Of a stretch of DNA of 26,776 nucleotides, positions 22,504 to 26,776 are shown piece by piece (within the stretch, counting starts at the first letter, position 1; each line of letters opens with the position of its first letter). The DNA comes from Glaesserella parasuis (GTDB lineage Bacteria; Pseudomonadota; Gammaproteobacteria; Enterobacterales; Pasteurellaceae). The position numbers and the translations under genes were made by a program. The DNA is taken from positions 1 through 26,776 of the forward strand of contig NZ_MUXW01000033.1 of the NCBI RefSeq assembly GCF_002015085.1, in the 5' to 3' direction. The notes beneath the pieces were generated by a model. It saw nothing but the letters and a program-made list of their open reading frames with translations, had not been told where the DNA came from and made no database searches.

Positions 22504-23310
22504 ATGAAGAATATACCTATTCGTTCAGAGGCAGAGATTGAAAAGTTACGTATTGCCTGTAAGTTAGCTTCTGATGTTTTAGTGATGATTGAGCCCTATG
22601 TTAAAGAAGGAATTAGTACTGGAGAATTAGATCGCATTTGTCATGAATATATTGAACAAGTACAGAAAGCAATTCCCGCATGTTTAGGCTATCATGGCTA
22701 TCCAAAAGCAACATGTATTTCATTGAATGAAGTTGTGTGCCATGGCATACCAAATCCAGAAAAGAAATTGAAGAAAGGAGATATTCTGAATATTGATGTG
22801 ACTGTGATGAAGGATGGCTATTATGGGGATAATTCAAAAATGTATGCTGTAGGAGAGCCAACGATTAAAGATAAGCGCTTGTTAGAGGTTACTCAAGAAT
22901 GTCTTTATATTGGCTTATGTGCGGTAAAACCAGGTATTCGTTTAAATCAAATCGGTAAAGCAATTCAGCAATTTGCAGAAAAAGAGGGATTTTCAGTAGT
23001 TCGTGAATATTGTGGACATGGTATTGGCGATCAATTTCATTGTGAACCCCAAGTACTACATTATTTTTCAGATGATGGCGGAGTGGTATTACAAGAAGGT
23101 ATGGTGTTTACTATTGAGCCGATGATTAATGCTGGGAAAAAGGAAATACGCCTGATGGGAGATGGGTGGACGGTAAAAACTAAAGATCGTAGTCATTCTG
23201 CACAATATGAACACCAAATTGTTGTTACAAAAGATGGCTGCGAGGTTATGACAATCCGTGATGAGGAAATTTTTGAGGGGAGAATTTCACGATTGATGAA
23301 AAATACGTAA
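22504..23310 (+). CDS. map: Type I methionine aminopeptidase
   Basis: Removes the N-terminal Met from new proteins. 268 aa, complete. The metal ligands are all in place: Asp98 (N-I-D-V-T), Asp109 (Y-G-D-N-S), His172 (G-H-G-I-G), Glu205 (I-E-P-M) and Glu236 (Y-E-H-Q). Catalytic His80 is in V-C-H-G-I-P. It is monocistronic, in a 101-base gap from glmS and followed by a hairpin terminator. Codon choice looks more AT-rich than in glmS, so a second, acquired map gene is possible, but that cannot be decided from this window. Confidence 0.95.
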   Translation: MKNIPIRSEAEIEKLRIACKLASDVLVMIEPYVKEGISTGELDRICHEYIEQVQKAIPACLGYHGYPKATCISLNEVVCHGIPNPEKKLKKGDILNIDVTVMKDGYYGDNSKMYAVGEPTIKDKRLLEVTQECLYIGLCAVKPGIRLNQIGKAIQQFAEKEGFSVVREYCGHGIGDQFHCEPQVLHYFSDDGGVVLQEGMVFTIEPMINAGKKEIRLMGDGWTVKTKDRSHSAQYEHQIVVTKDGCEVMTIRDEEIFEGRISRLMKNT

Positions 23311-23330
23311 TAACATCAATATGTGTGAGA

Positions 23331-23372
23331 AAAAGTTGCTAGCTCTTGCTTTTACAGTGGTTAGCAACTTTT
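23331..23372. terminator. Bidirectional terminator between map and the tannase-like gene
   Basis: AAAAGTTGCTA (23331-23341) pairs with TAGCAACTTTT (23362-23372), an 11-bp stem with a 20-base loop. The A and T ends allow function on both strands for the convergent genes. Confidence 0.7.
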
Positions 23373-23389
23373 AGTCTATTTAAAATACG

Positions 23390-24928
23390 CTATTTTGCAA
23401 TACTATCCGCCCACTTAAACAGTGCATCTAAATCATAATCCCCTGCGTGCGGAACTCCCCAAGGGGTTGCATAATCGACCTGTTTACCTGCCATATTGAG
23501 CTTAATGGCTAAAATTGCACCGATTGCGTGAGAAGTATCACGATCTGAAGTACCTACACGGATACGCCAATGTTCTGCGGCTTTAGGGTTTTCAACGTAG
23601 TTCATTGCGTTCATCATTTTGATAATATGAGCATCAACCATACCGCCTTTTGCGGTACTACGTTCAAGGGCGTAAGGGGTAAAATGTTGATTATTAACGG
23701 TTTCCGTTCCAAAGAGATTATTTTCCCCTGAGCTTAAATCAAAGGCATCAAAGGCAGGCGGTGATTTCATTCGTTTTTCTGAATGAATATAGCCGTTCCA
23801 ATCCATATCAGCCACACCATCTTTACTCAAAGTGAGCCACGACTTATCACTTAAATCCGTGCCATTTTTACGAGCTGTATCAGCAGCTCTCACTATCACC
23901 TGTTTGACATACTCTTTAAAAGAGCCGTTTCCTTCTTTATCAAGGGTAAGCGAATTACCTTTTTCATCTTTTAAGTTCAGGCTATTGATATAAGCTGGAA
24001 ATGCGGCTTTTAGTTCGTGAGAAGTTTTGATCTGATCTGCAGTTAATTCACCTTCAATGCGAGGTTTTGACTGAGAGCGATCATTGTAACCTGTTGCGGA
24101 TAAACGGCTCATATCAATGCGACTAAATTGATTTAAGCCATTAAATTCCCATTCATAAGCGGTATCGGCGTTTTCTAAATTGGTAATTGGACAGTAAGCA
24201 GATACAGCAAAAATCGCATCGCTAGCTTCTGCCGCCCCAACTTGTTTGAAGTATTCCGCATAATCGCGATGATCGCCACTTGCCCCTAGTAGAGCCGACA
24301 AAGCACCGCCTGCACTGGTTCCATTTGAGATAATTTTATTCGCATCACCTGCCATTCGTTGATCGTTAAAATGCAAGTAACGAACCGCCGATTTTAAGTC
24401 AATGATCGCTGCTGGGGCTTTTCCTGTATATTTGCCGTCTTTCTCAAGGGTTCGACCACGAGCACCAACACTTGCCACCACATAGCCTTTAGAGAGTGCT
24501 GTTACGATTGCATTCGGTTTATCTGCATTCGAGCCGAAACCTTTTTTATCATAGGTTGCTGCTTTGGCAGGCATATAACCCCCAACCGCATTAGGTAAGA
24601 AAATCGGTGCGGTGTTAGCCGTAAATCCATTGATTGAACCGCCGTTAAAATAGGCTTCTGGCACATAAAAATTGATGGTTTGATAATCAGGTTCTAGTGG
24701 ATTTTTGACATAAACAATCTTCTCAAAAGCTCGGAATTTAATCGTTGCACCATTAACCACCGTTTCTAAGCTACGGTAGTTTTTATCATCAAATTCAAGC
24801 TGATAGCCATCTTGAGTTTGGTTGAAATAAGGTAAATTAGCTAAGGGATCGGGCTGTGTTGTAGGGGCAGCAAAAGTCGTTGATATTGAAGCTATTAAGG
24901 ATAGTGTTGTAAGTGTAGTGCGTTTCAT
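23390..24928 (-). CDS. Secreted subtype-B tannase-like esterase (alpha/beta hydrolase)
   Basis: 512 aa from ATG 24926-24928, which has GGAGA five bases upstream; another ATG lies directly before it. A Sec signal peptide (M-K-R-T, hydrophobic core, cut after T-F-A20) sends it out of the cytoplasm. The mature part resembles the Lactobacillus plantarum tannase TanLp1 throughout: NGFTANTAPIFLPNAVGGY, APAAIIDLKSAVRYL, IFAVSAYCPITNLENADTAY, EWEFNGLNQ and SGENNLFG. The triad is Ser205 (GTSAGG), Asp462 (S-D-R-D-T-S) and His494 (PHAGDYD). Asp and His are 32 residues apart, as I recall for TanLp1 (Asp419/His451). Likely reaction: hydrolysis of gallate or related phenolic esters. Feruloyl esterase activity is an alternative. 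Monocistronic. Confidence 0.82.
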   Translation of the reverse strand: MKRTTLTTLSLIASISTTFAAPTTQPDPLANLPYFNQTQDGYQLEFDDKNYRSLETVVNGATIKFRAFEKIVYVKNPLEPDYQTINFYVPEAYFNGGSINGFTANTAPIFLPNAVGGYMPAKAATYDKKGFGSNADKPNAIVTALSKGYVVASVGARGRTLEKDGKYTGKAPAAIIDLKSAVRYLHFNDQRMAGDANKIISNGTSAGGALSALLGASGDHRDYAEYFKQVGAAEASDAIFAVSAYCPITNLENADTAYEWEFNGLNQFSRIDMSRLSATGYNDRSQSKPRIEGELTADQIKTSHELKAAFPAYINSLNLKDEKGNSLTLDKEGNGSFKEYVKQVIVRAADTARKNGTDLSDKSWLTLSKDGVADMDWNGYIHSEKRMKSPPAFDAFDLSSGENNLFGTETVNNQHFTPYALERSTAKGGMVDAHIIKMMNAMNYVENPKAAEHWRIRVGTSDRDTSHAIGAILAIKLNMAGKQVDYATPWGVPHAGDYDLDALFKWADSIAK

Positions 24929-25036
24929 CATGCTCTCCAAAAATAAAAGATATATTGTTAAGACTGTGATATAGGAAGAAAAGTTCTTTTATTTTAATAT
25001 AATTTCTTATATAGCGAAGCAATAGAACGAAAACAT

Positions 25037-25080
25037 AAGCGCTCAGATTATGACAAATTATTGCAACAAACTGACCGCTT
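25037..25080 (-). terminator. Possible terminator of the rhodanese gene
   Basis: AAGCGCTCAG (25037-25046) and CTGACCGCTT (25071-25080) pair at nine of ten positions across a 24-base loop. On the minus strand TTATGTTTT follows. The right arm contains a near-uptake word, as often seen in Pasteurellaceae terminators. Confidence 0.4.
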
Positions 25081-25094
25081 ACGAGGGTTATATA

Positions 25095-26447
25095 TTAGTT
25101 TTTACTATCCGGCTTCACCATCTCATTCGGCGCGCCTTTCTGTACAGGGAACGTTGAGTCCATCTGCCACACGTTCCAACCGCCATCATAAACGTAGGTA
25201 TCTTTCCAGTCTGCTAATTGGGTCATAAACCAAGATATCCCTGCTCGCCAGCCTGTGCCGCAGTAGAACGCAAGTTGATCGCCTTGGTTGATGTTTTGAC
25301 CTTTCCAGAGTGCGAAGATTTCATTTGGGTTACGCAGTGTGCCGTCAAGGTCGTAATAATCCACCATATTAGACGAGTCGCTACCGGCGAAGCCCCAGAT
25401 TGCTCCTTGTGGTTCGCCTTTACCTAGAATGTAATCGTAACCACTGATTTTGCCTGTGTATTCGTCCCACGCTCGGTTACTGATTAATTTCAAACCTTGT
25501 TGCTGGCGAGCCATCGCATCTGCTGGCATTGAGATGTTGATCTGTGGATTAACTGGAATAACTGCACCAAACTCACTGACTGGAGTTGGGGTATTAACGG
25601 TCGTTTCAGCTGGGAAACCTGCTTTTGTCCAAGTAGCAAAATTGCCGTTTAACACTCGCACATCTTCCACGCCAGCCCATTTCAACGCCCAGAAAATGCG
25701 GTAAGCGGCGAGTTGGTTATTGGAATAAAGCACAATAGTTTTATCTTTGGTAATCCCGTGCTGTAACAGGTTTTGCTCAATTTTTTGCGGATCGGCAAGG
25801 TTATAAACAGGGGCTTCGCCTTCCACCCAGTCTGTATCAAAATGGTAAGCCCCGACAATATGCTGCGTGTAGGCTTTGGCTTTTTCCAGACTTCCCCACG
25901 ACACTTCAAACAGCATAAATTGGTTGTTATGGTAGGTTTCAGGTCGCTCCCCCTGCATTAAAGCGTACAACCATTCAGGCGAAATGCTATATTGGAAATA
26001 GGGAAAACTGTCTAATGGATAACCCGCATTGGCATAGCTAATAAAGTCGCTAAAAGTAAGAACTTTGTAGCCTCTTGCATTAAACTCCGCCGAAATGCAA
26101 GCTAATTCATCAGGATTGCTATCGTAAATCACTAAGGTTTTCTGCTTACTGATCCCTTTAGCTTCCGCAAAACTGTCGAACTTGTCAGCTTCAATCCGTT
26201 CAAACCAGTTACAACGAAATTGGATAGCGCCTTTGATATGTCCGCCACGGCTGGCATGTTTATCTTTAAAGCCGTTATACAGGCTGTCGTTACGGCTATC
26301 AATAATTACATAGTCAGGATTATCAAGGTTCGCCAGTAGTTCCATCGTGTCGATTTTCTTGATGATGTTATCGTTACAAGCGGTTAGAAAGAGCGAAAAA
26401 ATGGCAAAAGTGCGGTGCGTTTCATTGCAGTTCCTTAAATTCGACAT
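25095..26447 (-). CDS. YnjE-like thiosulfate sulfurtransferase lipoprotein (three rhodanese domains), signal region frameshifted
   Basis: Periplasmic sulfurtransferase like E. coli YnjE, with three rhodanese domains of which only the last has the active-site cysteine (FYCGTGWRAG, about 60 residues from the end). Domains 1 and 2 show YVIIDSRNDSLYNG and IVLYSNNQLAAYRIF without Cys. Further YnjE matches are FGAVIPVNPQ, AGSDSSNMVDYYDLDGT and VYDGGWNVW. The open frame begins at ATG 26447 (M-S-N-L-R-N), inside the preceding gene and without a ribosome site. The natural start is surely ATG 26423-26425 with AAGGA upstream (M-K-R-T-A-L), but that frame stops after 13 residues. One extra T at 26406-26409 would restore MKRTALFAIFSLFLTAC, a perfect lipoprotein signal. 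Mutation or sequencing error is therefore likely. Confidence 0.8.
   Translation of the reverse strand: MSNLRNCNETHRTFAIFSLFLTACNDNIIKKIDTMELLANLDNPDYVIIDSRNDSLYNGFKDKHASRGGHIKGAIQFRCNWFERIEADKFDSFAEAKGISKQKTLVIYDSNPDELACISAEFNARGYKVLTFSDFISYANAGYPLDSFPYFQYSISPEWLYALMQGERPETYHNNQFMLFEVSWGSLEKAKAYTQHIVGAYHFDTDWVEGEAPVYNLADPQKIEQNLLQHGITKDKTIVLYSNNQLAAYRIFWALKWAGVEDVRVLNGNFATWTKAGFPAETTVNTPTPVSEFGAVIPVNPQINISMPADAMARQQQGLKLISNRAWDEYTGKISGYDYILGKGEPQGAIWGFAGSDSSNMVDYYDLDGTLRNPNEIFALWKGQNINQGDQLAFYCGTGWRAGISWFMTQLADWKDTYVYDGGWNVWQMDSTFPVQKGAPNEMVKPDSKN
26376..26384 (+). repeat. Apl-type DNA uptake signal core
   Basis: ACAAGCGGT covering the lipobox codons (T-A-C) of the YnjE-like gene. Confidence 0.7.
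26408..26416 (+). repeat. Hin-type uptake signal core
   Basis: AAGTGCGGT, the only H. influenzae-type core found. It lies at the frameshift site of the YnjE-like signal sequence and 24 bases from an Apl-type word. Confidence 0.5.
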
Positions 26448-26645
26448 TGGGTCGGCTTCACAAAATAAGTTGCAGTCCAACAGCCGAGCATAATCATCAG
26501 CGTAGCAAGCCAACCTTGCCACGAAAAATAAGCGGTCGAAACCAGTGAGTTGGTGATCGTACAACCGCCTGCAAAGCTGGCACCGATCCCCATCAGGATA
26601 CCGCCGAACATTCGTTGCATAATCGCCTTGGGTTCTATCAAGAAA
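26435..26645 (-). pseudogene. YeeE/YedE-family (thiosulfate/sulfur) transporter, C-terminal fragment
   Basis: The last ~70 codons of a YeeE-type membrane transporter: IMQRMFGGILMGIGASFAGG, C-T-I-T-N-S-L-V and FSWQGWLATLMIMLGCWTAT. The G-G-C-T-I motif carries the conserved Cys that handles thiosulfate in this family. It ends at TAA 26435-26437, ten bases before the real start of the rhodanese gene, an operon that makes functional sense. Upstream of about 26645 the minus strand no longer reads as YeeE; transposase-like sequence begins on the other strand. The gene has lost most of its length and is dead. Confidence 0.7.
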
Positions 26646-26776
26646 AACCAAACCCGCATCACAGGAATGGATGAGCAGATTATTGCCTTATATGCCAAAG
26701 GGTTAAGTAATCAGGAAATCGTTGAAAAGCAGGTTTATCAAGTCCCGACGGAAGTACAAGCTCGTGAAAATCTGAC
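26640..26776 (+). pseudogene. Transposase-like fragment (IS256/mutator type), running off the window
   Basis: Open on the plus strand to the window edge. KKNQTRITGMDEQIIALYAK, then G-L-S-N-Q-E-I-V resembles the N-terminal third of IS256-type transposases ('-xDekIiaLYakGmsxreI-'). It lacks a start and begins in the middle of the domain, joined straight to the yeeE fragment. The following E-K-Q-V-Y-Q-V-P-T-E-V does not look like the usual continuation. It may be an internally deleted element. Family assignment is from motif memory only. Confidence 0.45.

Noticed and set aside
26448..26651. N-terminal extension of the rhodanese ORF
   Set aside because: Those codons are the yeeE fragment read in another frame; the protein there has no rhodanese or signal character.
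1..26776. tRNA and rRNA genes
   Set aside because: No cloverleaf with a T-arm GTTCRA motif and acceptor pairing, and no rRNA-like stretch, was seen on either strand.

Overview
The window looks like a chromosomal segment of a Pasteurellaceae bacterium. Six exact copies of the 9-mer ACAAGCGGT (or its complement) occur in it, where about 0.2 are expected by chance. This is the uptake-signal core of the Actinobacillus pleuropneumoniae / Mannheimia / Bibersteinia branch. The housekeeping genes (mnmE, dsbD, wecA-wecC, hemL, glmS, map) read as ordinary gammaproteobacterial proteins. Only one copy of the Haemophilus influenzae-type core (AAGTGCGGT) is seen, near the right edge.

Left part (1-3122): the 3' end of an ISAs1-family insertion sequence, whose transposase carries a frameshift, sits inside a Tat-exported beta-propeller (glycosidase-like) gene that has a second frameshift. 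A perfect CRP-type palindrome lies upstream of that dead gene. Then come mnmE with a strong terminator, and a decayed transposase fragment.

Central left (3152-11467): an SDR oxidoreductase is translationally coupled to dsbD. A compact minus-strand operon wecA-wzzE-wecB-wecC makes lipid-linked GlcNAc and UDP-ManNAcA for an enterobacterial-common-antigen-like or related glycan. hemL (tetrapyrrole synthesis) diverges from it.

Accessory region (about 11.5-18.15 kb): a long palindromic repeat, a 50-aa membrane ORF, rhuM, a phase-variable specificity gene (hsdS) and one large protein that joins a PD-(D/E)xK nuclease to an N6-adenine methyltransferase. There is no separate hsdR, so this looks like a BcgI-like (type IIB / type I-like) restriction-modification system. 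The hsdS gene ends at a tract of ten Gs, beyond which a third target-recognition module lies out of frame. Loss of one G (or gain of two) would fuse it to give a three-module specificity protein of 531 aa. The terminator between hsdS and rhuM is an inverted pair of the Neisseriaceae DNA-uptake sequence AGGTCGTCTGAA, one copy exact and one with a single mismatch. This suggests that at least part of the island came from a Neisseria-like donor. A MarR regulator coupled to a six-TM ABC-type membrane protein without an ATPase domain, locally GC-rich, closes the region.

Right part (18.2-26.8 kb): a 28-aa LptM-like lipoprotein missed by ordinary ORF length cut-offs, the azlC/azlD branched-chain amino-acid exporter pair, a DeoR-family regulator next to glmS, a type I methionine aminopeptidase and a secreted subtype-B tannase-like esterase with a complete Ser-Asp-His triad. 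Last is a decaying sulfur locus: a YnjE-like three-rhodanese lipoprotein with an apparent frameshift in its signal peptide, and a YeeE-type transporter cut off by a transposase-like fragment.
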